Shown: positions 14,703-22,390 of the stretch, piece after piece
How the letters are laid out: every line of letters begins with the position of its first letter
Numbering within the stretch: position 1 is the first letter of the stretch
Assembly: GCA_002479455.1 (NCBI GenBank)
Contig: DLNB01000058.1
Location: 1-28,070, forward strand
DNA: 28,070 bases
Source of the DNA: Acetothermia bacterium UBA7521
GTDB lineage: Bacteria > Bipolaricaulota > Bipolaricaulia > Bipolaricaulales > Bipolaricaulaceae
Direction of reading: 5' to 3'
Position numbers and translations under genes: made by a program
Notes under the pieces: generated by a model
Told to the model about the DNA's origin: nothing
The model's database searches: none
The model's input: the letters and a program-made list of their open reading frames with translations, nothing else

Positions 14703-15851
14703 ATGAAGCGTGCAGCATGGGCGTTGGTCTTGGGTGCGATGGTGGGTTGGGCAGCGGTGGCAAGCCCGATGGTTGAGGCGCTGCGCCCGGAGATCGAGTT
14801 GAGCATGGAGGCCGACGGGCTTGTCCGGATCCGGTGCCGGGTGACCCCGGTCGGCCCGGCGGGGTTCCGTAGCCGGCAGGCCAAGCTGGACTGGTCCCTC
14901 GTGCCGGAGGCGGGATCGTGGCGCATCGTCGCCTCGTTCTCGGAGACCCTGACCCTCGATCCCGGCGCGGAGCGCGTGTTCACGGACTGGCGGATCCGGC
15001 TCCCTGTAGGCGCCTACACGCTTACGTGGGGGGACCCCTGCGAAGGGTACACCGTCGTGTCCTTCTCCGTGGCCGAGGATGCGAGTGGGAAGATGGTTCT
15101 CATCGCCCCACAGCGTTTCCTTGAACCTCTGCCCCCGTTCATGGTTGCCGTGGCCGACGAGCCATCGTGGCTAGCAGCCCCGGAGGCCCGCCGCGCGGCG
15201 GCGTGGGCCCAAGCCTCTCTCGCCGAAGACCTGGCCGTCTGCGCACGGAGAATCAAGATCGTCGAGGTCCTCGACCGCGACTTTGCGGACACGAGCCTCG
15301 GGGTGCGCGAGCCGGGGATGATGTACGCCCAGATGATCACGGCGGGGTACGTGGTTCGCCTGAAGCTGGTGGATCGGGAGTTCGAGTATCGGGTGGCGGG
15401 AGACCTCCTGGTGCGGGTTCCCGACGTTCCTTCCGGGCAGATTCCTGACGACGTGTGGGTTGTCCGCGTGTACGCCTACCACGCCGGCGTAGATCTGCTC
15501 CTCCACGGCGCCACGGCCTGTAGCCCCGAAGCGGTGATGCCCTTGGCCCGCTGGTTGCCGACCCACGCCGATCCCGTCGAGGGGGCGCTGAAGCTCTTGC
15601 TCGGCCAAGGGCTCCTTCCCTGGGAGATCGAGGAGGGCTACGCCTCGGAGTACCCCCTTCCTGGGGTGAGGTTGAGCGTGGTGTTCCTCAAGGACGGGCT
15701 GCTGACCATGTCGCTCTTGGATCCGGAGCACAGGACTTCGGGCGGGGCGTGCCGGACGGGGATCCTGCGGGCACAGGTCGAGAAGACGGCGCTTCAGTTC
15801 CCGGAGGTACGGGAGGTCCGCATCCTTCCACCCGAGGTCCTCCAACCCTAA
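14703..15851 (+). CDS. Exported protein with a C-terminal GerMN domain
   Basis: A 382-residue protein with an N-terminal signal peptide (MKRAAWALVLGAMVGWAAVA). Residues about 25-140 look like an Ig-like beta domain (intracellular proteinase inhibitor-like LTLDPGAERVFTDWRIRLPVG, AYTLTWGDP). A middle region contains ARRIKIVEVLDRDFADTSLG. Residues about 285-378 match a GerMN domain: DPVEGALKLLLGQGL, PGVRLSVVFLKDGLLTMSLLD, TGILRAQVEKTALQFPEVREVRI. GerMN domains occur in envelope proteins including GerM, often interacting with other envelope components. Start ATG follows GAGGAGG by six bases. Its TAA overlaps the stop of the convergent RibD-like gene. Precise role unknown. Confidence 0.82.
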   Translation: MKRAAWALVLGAMVGWAAVASPMVEALRPEIELSMEADGLVRIRCRVTPVGPAGFRSRQAKLDWSLVPEAGSWRIVASFSETLTLDPGAERVFTDWRIRLPVGAYTLTWGDPCEGYTVVSFSVAEDASGKMVLIAPQRFLEPLPPFMVAVADEPSWLAAPEARRAAAWAQASLAEDLAVCARRIKIVEVLDRDFADTSLGVREPGMMYAQMITAGYVVRLKLVDREFEYRVAGDLLVRVPDVPSGQIPDDVWVVRVYAYHAGVDLLLHGATACSPEAVMPLARWLPTHADPVEGALKLLLGQGLLPWEIEEGYASEYPLPGVRLSVVFLKDGLLTMSLLDPEHRTSGGACRTGILRAQVEKTALQFPEVREVRILPPEVLQP

Positions 15852-16564
15852 GTATCTGGGCAGGGACGGCTAGGCGAGCGGGGTCGCTTCACCTCGTACC
15901 GCAGCCAGAGCACGTCTTCGGCGATCTTCTCGAGATGGACGAGCCGCAGGGGGATCGGAGCGATGTCTTCGATCGCCTCGGGGGAGACGAACAAGCTTCC
16001 GGAAGCTGGCCCCCCAACGAGGGTTGGGGCCACGAGCACGCTCACCTCGTCCACCAACCCTGCCCGAAGGAGCACCCCGTTGAGAACGCCGCCGCTGTCC
16101 ACGCGCACGGTCTTAATCCCAAACCGCGTTCTCAGTTCCTCCAGGGCGAGCGCGAAATCCACGCGCTCCTCGCCCGCCACGACGTACTCGACGCCCGCCC
16201 GATCGAGCTCGGCCAGGCATGCCCGAGGCGTGTGCCGGGAGACGAGGGCGATCACGTCCCCCCAGTAGGGCTGGGAGCGGAGGAGACGCCAGAGGTGGAT
16301 CCGGGCTCGACTGTCGGCAACGATGAGCTTCGGCACGGCGAGGGGATGGAGCTCCTTCGTACCCGCGAGGGGGTTTTCCTCGGGAAGCTCCTCCTGCCCG
16401 GCGAAGCCAGTGAGGATCGTCTCCGAGCCGGAGAGCATCGCGCCGGCGTGGAAGTGAGCGGCGATGCTGTAGTAGAGGCCCATGTCCACCGTGCCAGCGA
16501 CTCCGCCGTCCAGCCGCCCGTCCAGGCTGATCGCGTTGAAGAGGATGACCTTCGGTCGCGCCAC
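15848..16564 (-). CDS. RibD C-terminal-domain reductase
   Basis: A 238-residue single-domain protein of the RibD_C (dihydrofolate reductase-like) family, NAD(P)H-dependent. The N-terminus VILFNAISLDGRLDG matches the family start; PKLIVADSRARIHL and IKTVRVDSGGVLNGVLLRAGLVDEVSVLVAPTLVGG contain the usual nucleotide and substrate loops. RibD reduces 5-amino-6-ribosylaminouracil phosphate in riboflavin synthesis, but stand-alone members also act on other pterin- or pyrimidine-like substrates, and no other riboflavin gene is nearby, so the substrate is open. GTG start with a weak AAAGG site. The gene converges with the GerMN gene; the two stops overlap by four bases. Confidence 0.85.
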   Translation of the reverse strand: MARPKVILFNAISLDGRLDGGVAGTVDMGLYYSIAAHFHAGAMLSGSETILTGFAGQEELPEENPLAGTKELHPLAVPKLIVADSRARIHLWRLLRSQPYWGDVIALVSRHTPRACLAELDRAGVEYVVAGEERVDFALALEELRTRFGIKTVRVDSGGVLNGVLLRAGLVDEVSVLVAPTLVGGPASGSLFVSPEAIEDIAPIPLRLVHLEKIAEDVLWLRYEVKRPRSPSRPCPDT

Positions 16565-16589
16565 AGAGCCTTTCTTGCTACACCCCGCC

Positions 16590-17015
16590 CTACTCGCCGG
16601 GACCGCGGTGAAGCGTGAGCTGGAGGGTCAGGTTCCCCAACGCAAGCCCGAACGAGACGAACCCGCTGCGGAACGTGAACCCGTCAGCCGACCACAGAGC
16701 GAGGTCCCCGTGCCGGCGAAGCGCGGGAGACCCGCCGGGCGCGCTCAGCTGGAACGAGGCCCCGACAACGATGCCCAGGGGTCCCAGGCTTCCGCTGAGG
16801 ACAAGGGTGTGACTGCTCAGCTCCGGGAGCGCAGGATCCCATGCCGTGGTGAGGGCCCACCCTGAGTCCACCAAGCGAAGGGTGAAGGTCGTGCTCGGGG
16901 AGACGACGTCCGAAGTGAACGTCATCTGCGTTGTCCAAGCCCCGGACAGATCCACGGCCAGCGCTGCCCAACCGACCAGGAGCAACGCCATCCCGCCTGC
17001 CAGCGCCTTTTTCAT
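16590..17015 (-). CDS. Exported beta-rich protein of unknown function
   Basis: A 141-residue protein. ATG 17013-17015 has GGAGG seven bases upstream and directly begins a signal peptide (MKKALAGGMALLLVGWAALA, cleavage likely near residue 20). The mature part starts VDLSGAWTTQMTF and consists of alternating strands (SPSTTFTLRLVDSGWALTT, HTLVLSGSLGPLGIVVG, FTFRSGFVSFGLALGNLTLQL), as in a beta-sandwich or barrel-like surface protein. There are no cysteines. A TATCAT -10 box is upstream. It is 25 bases upstream of the RibD-like gene on the same strand and may be cotranscribed. No family recognised. Confidence 0.75.
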   Translation of the reverse strand: MKKALAGGMALLLVGWAALAVDLSGAWTTQMTFTSDVVSPSTTFTLRLVDSGWALTTAWDPALPELSSHTLVLSGSLGPLGIVVGASFQLSAPGGSPALRRHGDLALWSADGFTFRSGFVSFGLALGNLTLQLTLHRGPGE

Positions 17016-17033
17016 CCCACGTCCTCCACCGGC

Positions 17034-17063
17034 ATGATAGCGTGGCCAACCATGGCGGGCGAA
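17034..17063 (-). promoter_or_regulatory. Predicted promoter of the exported beta-rich protein
   Basis: TATCAT (17034-17039, 5 of 6 to consensus) with a weak TTCGCC 18 bases upstream (17058-17063), minus strand; leader of about 12 bases includes GGAGG. Confidence 0.4.
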
Positions 17064-17136
17064 TGTCGACGGCGTCTCCTGGCTTCTCATCGACGCGAGC
17101 AGTAGACTAGATTTGATTCTCTGGGAGGTGACGGTC

Positions 17137-17589
17137 GTGCAAAGGATGATGGTGGTCGCTCTAGCGCTCGTTCTGGCGGGTGTGTCGGCGTTCGCGGCGC
17201 AGCCCGAGAACGCGGTCCTTCCCGAGTTCCTGGCCGGTACGCTCGGCGGCTACGCGGGAGCGGTGATCGGTGCGTACACCCTATCGTGGGCGTTCGCTTC
17301 CGGCGCCACGGGCTGGGATGCCCTCGCTCGGGCCATCCTTGGGGCGTTCCTCGGTTTCACCGGGGGCACGGTGGTGGGATCGAGCTTGGGGGTGATCGTG
17401 GCTGGATCGCTCTTTGGGATCGACGGCAACATCGGCTTGTGCTTCCTCGGGGCAGCCGCGGGAACAGGGGTCGCTCTCGGGATCGGGATCTCTCTCCAGA
17501 TCCCGGAGAACGTCCTTCCGTTTGCCCCACCCCTCGCCGCCGCAGGGGCTACGGCTGGGTTCAACGTTGGCGCCAAGGCGCGCGAATAG
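17137..17589 (+). CDS. Glycine-rich membrane or envelope protein
   Basis: A 150-residue protein. GTG 17137 was chosen because GGGAGG lies eight bases upstream; ATG 17146, three codons later, is possible. A signal peptide (VVALALVLAGVSAFAAQ) is followed by three or four Gly/Ala-rich hydrophobic stretches with glycine-zipper spacing (LAGTLGGYAGAVIGAY, ILGAFLGFTGGTVVGSSLG, FLGAAAGTGVALGIGIS, PLAAAGATAGFNVGA). This suggests several closely packed membrane helices. Similar short Gly-zipper proteins are common in bacterial envelopes, but I recognise no named family. A TAGACT hexamer at 17103-17108 could be its -10 box. Confidence 0.75.
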   Translation: MQRMMVVALALVLAGVSAFAAQPENAVLPEFLAGTLGGYAGAVIGAYTLSWAFASGATGWDALARAILGAFLGFTGGTVVGSSLGVIVAGSLFGIDGNIGLCFLGAAAGTGVALGIGISLQIPENVLPFAPPLAAAGATAGFNVGAKARE

Positions 17590-17831
17590 CGGCGGATTGT
17601 TCCCTGCTGGCGCACGCTCGACTCGGGAAATCCAGGCGGTCTTCGCCTCGCCTGCCCTTGATCCCCGTCCAGTTCAGCCCTCCACTACGCCGGTCTGGCG
17701 GTGGAACCAGCCAGGTGCACCCCCTACCGGTGTACGCTCTCGGCGCGATCGCTCGACGAGCTGACTTCCAGTTCGAGTCCTCGCTGTGGGACCGCTTGCA
17801 GACGCTCCCACGCGTGTCGTAACTTCGTGCG
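17590..17831. other. Spacer without recognised gene
   Basis: About 240 bases between two plus-strand genes. Reading frames here are short and have unusual composition. A GTTCGAGTC string at 17771-17779 recalls a tRNA T-loop but lacks a matching stem. I see only a short hairpin (TGGGA ... TCCCA near 17786-17810). Confidence 0.4.
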
Positions 17832-17837
17832 TACAAT
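17832..17837 (+). promoter_or_regulatory. Predicted -10 box
   Basis: TACAAT, 46 bases before the ATG of the next exported-protein gene. No clear -35. The same hexamer precedes nfeD, the ABC gene and the Cys-rich gene. Confidence 0.4.
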
Positions 17838-17883
17838 CGGGATTGGGACACAGGGCGCTCTGCGCTCTGGCCAAGGAGGCACC

Positions 17884-18642
17884 ATGCGAACCCAGGTTAG
17901 GGGCAGGCAAGCATTGGGGACGATCGTAGCGGCGGTCGTGCTCGCTGTGGTGAGCACCGTGGGATGGGGCGCGGGAGCGCTTGACGTGATGGTTGAGATC
18001 GCGAACACCGCGGACCCGACTCTGTTCGGAGCCACTGTGTACGAGTTCTCGGCGGCCGTGTTCATGAAGGACGCGAGCTCGATCTCCATCCGTTCGTTCT
18101 ACCCGTTCCTCGTGGTCGCGCCGGGGCAGACGCGCCAGCTCGGGCCGTTCGAGCTAGAGGAGACCCCCAACGCCCTCATCCTCCTCGGTCGGAAAGGTCC
18201 TCCCGGACCGACGATGGACAGTCTGGCCGTGACGATCGCCCCGCTGTTCTCCGGCGTCGTGTACGAAGAGGAAGCACTTCGGATCACGGTTCGGTTTGGC
18301 GAAGAGCCCCGCGAGGATCAGGTCTCCCTCACCGGGTACCTCCTCTCGGTCCGTCAGTTCTGGTGCTCGCGGAGCGAGGGACCGCTCTACCTTCTCCAAA
18401 CGACGGAGTTCGGCTTGGGACTCGACGGGTTCTACGTGCTTGTAGGGGAACCACGCTGGCCGTGGGAAGACGATCCACTGCTCGAGTCGCTCACGGGCAA
18501 GAACGTGCAGGTGCGGGGAAGACTCGTTCCGGCAGGCGAGGAGGTTTGGATCAGCGTGGACAGGTCGGCGACCTATCTGCTGCCAGCGCTGATCGTCGAG
18601 GAGATCCACGAGGCCGAGCTTCGCGAGCGCTGCGGGTTTTGA
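17884..18642 (+). CDS. Exported protein of unknown function
   Basis: A 252-residue protein with ATG four bases after AAGGAGG. The N-terminus has a basic patch (MRTQVRGRQ) and a hydrophobic core (GTIVAAVVLAVVSTVGWGAGA), a signal peptide. The mature part is beta-rich: a first domain (about 33-150) with LDVMVEIANTADPTLFGATVYEF and FYPFLVVAPGQTRQLGPFEL, Ig-like, then a second part (about 155-252) with VSLTGYLLSVRQFWCSRSEGPLYLLQTT and GKNVQVRGRLVPAGEEVWISV, which resembles a small OB-like or nucleic-acid-binding-like barrel. Two cysteines only. It lies six bases before the GH3-like gene and is probably cotranscribed with it. No named family. Confidence 0.75.
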   Translation: MRTQVRGRQALGTIVAAVVLAVVSTVGWGAGALDVMVEIANTADPTLFGATVYEFSAAVFMKDASSISIRSFYPFLVVAPGQTRQLGPFELEETPNALILLGRKGPPGPTMDSLAVTIAPLFSGVVYEEEALRITVRFGEEPREDQVSLTGYLLSVRQFWCSRSEGPLYLLQTTEFGLGLDGFYVLVGEPRWPWEDDPLLESLTGKNVQVRGRLVPAGEEVWISVDRSATYLLPALIVEEIHEAELRERCGF

Positions 18643-18648
18643 ACCGTC

Positions 18649-19794
18649 ATGGCAGCCCCCGAGCAGGTGATCGGGCAGCTCCAGTCCCTCGTGAAGCCGT
18701 GGCACGACTCTGTGGCCGATCCCGCTGCGCGCCAGGAGGAAGTGCTGGCGAGGCTCCTCCAGATCTACCGGGGGACAGGGTACGGCCGGGAGCACGGGGC
18801 GGCATCGGTGGGGAGCCTCGCCGACTACCGAACGACGTTCCCCATCGCAACCTATGACGACTACAGACCCCTCATCGGGCGGGTGATGGCGGGAGAGGTG
18901 GACCTTCTCCTCACCGAACCGCCGATCGGGTGGGCGATCACCCGTGGCACCACGAGGGGTGAGGAGAAGTTCATCCCGATGACCCCCACCGACCTCCGGA
19001 TGCGAGTCTCCGCTGGCCGGGCGATGGTCAACTACGCGCTCGAGACAGGACGGTTCGATCTCTTCCAGGGCGTGAACCTGAACCTCAACTTCCCGTCTGT
19101 GGTGGGAACGGTGCAGGTGGGGGACCGCGAGGTCGAGTACGGCTACAGCTCGGGGATCTACACCAAGCACGTCTCCCGCGAGACCCCGATTCGGTCTGTG
19201 CCGTCGCAGGAAGAGATCGACGCCTTGGGTGGAGGGAAGACGGCCCGCGACTGGAACGCCAGGTTCGAGCTCGCCTACCAGAAGTGCAAGGACGAGAACG
19301 TGACCCTCGTCGGCGGGGTCGCCCCGACCGCGATCAGGTTTGGCCGGTGGCTGAAGGAGACCCACGGCGTGTACCCCAAATCCCTGTGGAAGGTGCAGAT
19401 CATGACCCTGGGGAGCGTGCCGGGGATCAATACCCGCCTCGCCCCCGCCCTCCGCGCCCTGTACGGGAAGACGGCGATCCGGGAGATCTACGGCGCCACC
19501 GAGGGGATGTTCGGCCAGCAGAGGGACGACAAGAGGGCGTGGGTCCCGAACTACGACCTGTTCCTGTTCGAGGTCGAGACCGGCCGGGGCAGGGTGAAAC
19601 TCCTCCACAAGATGAAGCGGGGGGAGATGGGGAGCCTTGTCGTGTCCACGCCGATCCTCGTCCGGTACAAGATCGGGGACATCATCCTCGCTCTGCGGCC
19701 GCCCCACTTCCGCTGCATCGGGCGTGACGCGTGGTGGACGCCGCTGCGGTACCTGTGGGACGAGCTTTCCACCCTCAACCTCGGCCGCCTGTAG
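18649..19794 (+). CDS. Short GH3-family (ANL superfamily) adenylating protein
   Basis: A 381-residue protein with the adenylate-forming core of the GH3 family, best known as plant acyl-acid amido synthetases. Motifs: TRGTTRGEEKFIPMT (98-112, the P-loop-like motif usually SSGTT.G..K), GGVAPTAIRF (222-231), YGATEGMFG (281-289, motif A5), and VRYKIGDI (338-345, motif A7 with Asp344). It then ends about 37 residues later (RCIGRDAWW...LNLGRL), whereas GH3 proteins usually run to 500-600 residues with a C-terminal lid. So it is a naturally short form or a truncated one; I see no continuing homologous frame downstream. No Shine-Dalgarno sequence; the start is six bases after the previous stop. Substrate unknown. 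Confidence 0.82.
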   Translation: MAAPEQVIGQLQSLVKPWHDSVADPAARQEEVLARLLQIYRGTGYGREHGAASVGSLADYRTTFPIATYDDYRPLIGRVMAGEVDLLLTEPPIGWAITRGTTRGEEKFIPMTPTDLRMRVSAGRAMVNYALETGRFDLFQGVNLNLNFPSVVGTVQVGDREVEYGYSSGIYTKHVSRETPIRSVPSQEEIDALGGGKTARDWNARFELAYQKCKDENVTLVGGVAPTAIRFGRWLKETHGVYPKSLWKVQIMTLGSVPGINTRLAPALRALYGKTAIREIYGATEGMFGQQRDDKRAWVPNYDLFLFEVETGRGRVKLLHKMKRGEMGSLVVSTPILVRYKIGDIILALRPPHFRCIGRDAWWTPLRYLWDELSTLNLGRL

Positions 19795-19809
19795 ATCCGA
19801 CAAGCGCTC

Positions 19810-19977
19810 ACCGCTGAGGTCGCGGAGAACGCAGAGAAATCCCGTTATCCGTAGACCGTCATTCACTACCCGGTGTCCGCAGTCCAGGGTTCTCGGTGCC
19901 TTGCTCCCAGACCGAGAAACCGAGAGCCGGTGAACCGTCCAGCCGTTGTTCGCGGCGCGCTCTGCGATCTCGGCAGT
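19810..19977. mobile_element. MITE-like 168-base element with inverted ends (repeat family B)
   Basis: The left end (19810-19839) matches the repeat at 8273-8302 at 24 of 30 positions. The right end (19955-19977) is an inverted, more diverged copy (17 of 23). Near the centre, GGTTCTCGGT (19888-19897) pairs with ACCGAGAAACC (19911-19921) as a stem-loop. Terminal inverted repeats around a hairpin with no coding sequence look like a miniature element. No target-site duplication was established. Confidence 0.5.
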
Positions 19978-19999
19978 TAGGCCGGATCTTGTGTCCTGT

Positions 20000-20455
20000 T
20001 CACCGGCGGCGGAAGAGGACCCCCCGGAGAAGGATCGAGACGCCCACCACGATGAGGATCGTCGGCCACACCGTGTCCCAGCCCACCACATCGTGCAGGC
20101 CGACACCGATGAGGACCACGCCCACGATGAGCGCGCCGAACACCGCCCGCCTGAGCGATGGGATGAGGAGCCGAAGCAGCACCCCCACGATCACCAGCGC
20201 CCCTGCCCCGGCGAGGATCACGGACCACGTGCCGAGATTGGGAAGGCCCCACCCCCCGGCGAGCCTCGCCAGGTACCCCGTGTTCGCGGCGAGGAGCACC
20301 AGCCCCGCCCAGATGAAAATGCACGCCCACACGAACGCGCCCACCGGATCGTGGCGCCACTTTTCGTCCCAGCTCTTCTCCTGCTTCTCGTGTCGCTTCT
20401 CTTCCTCTTTCTCTTCTTCCTTCTCGTCCTTCTCGCCCCGTGGTCGGTCGGACAT
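20000..20455 (-). CDS. LiaF/DUF5668-like membrane protein with charged N-terminus
   Basis: A 151-residue protein; ATG follows AAAGGAGG by five bases. Residues 1-38 are extremely charged (SDRPRGEKDEKEEEKEEEKR), probably a cytoplasmic coil. Four membrane helices follow: GAFVWACIFIWAGLVLLAANT (about 39-59), LGTWSVILAGAGALVIVGVLLRLL, AVFGALIVGVVLIGVGLHDVVG and TVWPTILIVVGVSILLRGVLF. The IFIWAGLVLLAANTGYL and W.VILAGAGALVIVGVLLR pattern resembles the LiaI/LiaF-like (DUF5668) membrane region found in envelope-stress proteins. No regulator gene is adjacent. Role unknown. Confidence 0.8.
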   Translation of the reverse strand: MSDRPRGEKDEKEEEKEEEKRHEKQEKSWDEKWRHDPVGAFVWACIFIWAGLVLLAANTGYLARLAGGWGLPNLGTWSVILAGAGALVIVGVLLRLLIPSLRRAVFGALIVGVVLIGVGLHDVVGWDTVWPTILIVVGVSILLRGVLFRRR

Positions 20456-20480
20456 GAATGCCTCCTTTCGTGCTGCGGGC

Positions 20481-20489
20481 ATTATAGCA
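20481..20489 (-). promoter_or_regulatory. Extended -10 promoter of the LiaF-like gene
   Basis: TGCTATAAT on the minus strand: a consensus -10 hexamer (20481-20486) with a TGn extension, 25 bases upstream of the ATG. The -35 region is poor, as expected for an extended -10 promoter. Confidence 0.65.
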
Positions 20490-20543
20490 ATCGGCTTCCG
20501 ATGGATAGATCGAGAAGAGGACGTTCTGCACCCAGGAGGGACC

Positions 20544-20569
20544 GTAACGTCGTGCTTCATGCCCGACGG
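20544..20569 (+). repeat. REP-like repeat family A, copy 3
   Basis: A 26-base block identical at 23 of 26 positions to the REP-like copy at 8899-8930 (minus strand), sharing GCTTCATGCCCGACGG. It folds as GTCG-t-GC / GC-c-CGAC around TTCAT. Confidence 0.65.
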
Positions 20570-20696
20570 CTGTCGGGAGTTGAGAAAGAGCACGAGCTCG
20601 TGGCCTGTACTCTGTGGGCCGAACGAGGCGGTACGGATCACGAGCTACATGCTGGAGGGTACGCACCCCTCAGTTTCTCTCAGGGACTGCGCAGGA

Positions 20697-21053
20697 TCAC
20701 CCTGAGGCCGATCGCATTGCCTGGAGACGAGCGAATGCCCGGCCGTATCCCTTGTCCTGCTTTGCCCACTCTATAAGGCGGGAACAGGGAAAGTCCGCGC
20801 ACTGGGAGCAGTGGGCGAGGCCCTTCTCATCCACGCAGCAGTGGAGGATCCAGCAGTCCGCGGACCAGTGATCGGCGCGGTCGCCCCGGCACCACGAGCA
20901 ACGGATCGCCTCCGGCTTCACGTCGAGGTTCCGCTTCTCCTTGAACCACTCAATGATTGTGCGCTGCAGTTCCGGGTCCGCTGGTGCACGGCGGATGTCG
21001 CAGTCCGTGCAGTCGATTCCGCACGCTGAGATCAGCCTCCCTTCGTCAGGCAT
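20697..21053 (-). CDS. DUF3795 cysteine-rich protein
   Basis: A 118-residue soluble protein of the DUF3795 type. It has eleven cysteines, including CGIDCTDC near the N-terminus (Cys11, 15, 18), CSWC (52, 55) and CSQCADFPC (82, 85, 90). Their pairing suggests bound zinc or another metal. The N-terminal LISACGIDCTDCDI and HCSQCADFPCSRLIEWAK match the family well. ATG follows AAGGAGG by four bases and overlaps the end of the MFS gene by eight bases, so the two are coupled. Family function is not established. Confidence 0.87.
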   Translation of the reverse strand: MPDEGRLISACGIDCTDCDIRRAPADPELQRTIIEWFKEKRNLDVKPEAIRCSWCRGDRADHWSADCWILHCCVDEKGLAHCSQCADFPCSRLIEWAKQDKGYGRAFARLQAMRSASG

Positions 21054-22317
21054 GTTCCCTCCTTGGACCGAGGTCGCGGCCCTTCCAGGCGAACCACAAC
21101 GTGCCCGCTGCTCCGAACCCGAACGCGGTGAGGAGGTTCGCCTCTGGCCGCACCGACCACAGGAGCGCCCCGCCGAACGCGGCCACGGACACGATCACGT
21201 CCCGCACGAGGTAGTACAGCCCGAACATCCCCGCCTTCCGTCCCTCCGGGGCGAGGTCCATGATCAGCGCCTTGCGCGTCGGCTCGCCGAACTCCTTCAA
21301 CCCCCGCAGGACGAACGCCGCCACGAGCATCCCGAACGAACGGGAAAAGAGAAGCAGCGCCGGAAACAGGGTGAAGAAGACGAACGTCGCGACCACGAAC
21401 GGCTTTTTGTGCCCCCGGTCCGCGAGATAGGCCACCGGGATGTAGATGAGGATCGCCGTGGCCATCTCGATCGAACGCAGGATCCCGAACTGGAGGGCAG
21501 ACACCGGGCCGGGGGCGGTGGCCGTTCCCACCGCCCACACCACCACGAACGCGTAGGGGATCTGCTCGCAGAACCGGACCAGAATGTCCGCCACGAGGAG
21601 CCGCCGCAGGTCCCCACTCATCTCCCTCCAAAGCCGGAGCGGGTTCCCCTCCGCCTGGGAGGCCGCGCGCGCTGTCCCCGGCTTGCGGTCGTCCTCGATC
21701 AAGACCTGCTGCAGAATCGCCGCCACGAGGGCCATGACGAGCGCCCCCACGAACGCCAGGCGCACCCCCAGCTCCACCCCCCACGCGCCGATGAACGCCC
21801 CGCCGACCATCGGTCCGAGCGCCATCGGCACCCGGCGCACGAGAGAGTGGACCGACACCCCCATCGTCCGCTTATCCTTGGGCAGGGCGCGGGCCACCAA
21901 GCCCATCGTTGCCGGGAGAGAGATCGCCGTCCAAGAGAGGAAGAGGACCGCCCCGCCCAGCACCGCCTGCCACGCGGGGATGAGGACGACGATGAGGAAC
22001 CCAACCATCGACAGCACATTGAACAGCAGCAGAGCACGTTTCGTACCCATCCGATCAGCCAGGTAGCCGCCGGGGAACGAGTACAACGCGCCGAGGAGGT
22101 TGTCCATCCCGTTCAGGAACCCGACCGAGAGGAACCCGCCGCCGAGGGCGATCAGATAGAGGGGGAGGAACTGCTCAGCCATGTGCTCCCCCATCCCCAC
22201 GAGGACGACCATCGAGAGCAGCCCAAGGATGCTCCGCTTCAGGCCGAGGAACTCCACAAGCTGGGCGATCCTAATCCGTAACCGAACGCTACTACCCGCC
22301 CTGTCCAGTTGGCCCAA
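21046..22317 (-). CDS. MFS transporter
   Basis: A 423-residue major facilitator superfamily transporter with about 12 membrane helices. Motif A is GGYLADRMGTKRALLLF (about 83-99), with the usual Asp-Arg and basic residues between helices 2 and 3; YLADRGHKKPF is the matching loop in the second half. The gene-product resembles drug-efflux-type MFS proteins (VGFLNGMDNLLGALYSFPGG). I used TTG at 22315-22317, which has AAGGGAG five bases upstream; a later start is possible since the first 20 residues are hydrophilic. It lies 73 bases after the ABC exporter, same strand. Substrate cannot be told. Confidence 0.87.
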   Translation of the reverse strand: MGQLDRAGSSVRLRIRIAQLVEFLGLKRSILGLLSMVVLVGMGEHMAEQFLPLYLIALGGGFLSVGFLNGMDNLLGALYSFPGGYLADRMGTKRALLLFNVLSMVGFLIVVLIPAWQAVLGGAVLFLSWTAISLPATMGLVARALPKDKRTMGVSVHSLVRRVPMALGPMVGGAFIGAWGVELGVRLAFVGALVMALVAAILQQVLIEDDRKPGTARAASQAEGNPLRLWREMSGDLRRLLVADILVRFCEQIPYAFVVVWAVGTATAPGPVSALQFGILRSIEMATAILIYIPVAYLADRGHKKPFVVATFVFFTLFPALLLFSRSFGMLVAAFVLRGLKEFGEPTRKALIMDLAPEGRKAGMFGLYYLVRDVIVSVAAFGGALLWSVRPEANLLTAFGFGAAGTLWFAWKGRDLGPRREHA

Positions 22318-22390
22318 GTCTTCTCCCTTCTACAGAATTTGCATCTCCACGGCCCGGGTGGCGTGATCTTCCCTCTGCTGACGGGAGCGA

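Noticed and set aside
17771..17779. GTTCGAGTC resembling a tRNA T-loop
   Set aside because: Flanking bases do not form a T-stem and no acceptor or anticodon arm was found.
18154..20106. Long minus-strand reading frame of about 650 codons opposite the GH3-like gene
   Set aside because: It is an antisense shadow: the plus strand encodes the clear GH3 motifs, while the minus-strand product is His/Arg/Pro-rich without any family resemblance.
20456..20696. Minus-strand extension of the LiaF-like gene upstream of 20455
   Set aside because: A consensus extended -10 promoter and an ideal ribosome site lie inside the extension, so the gene starts at 20455.
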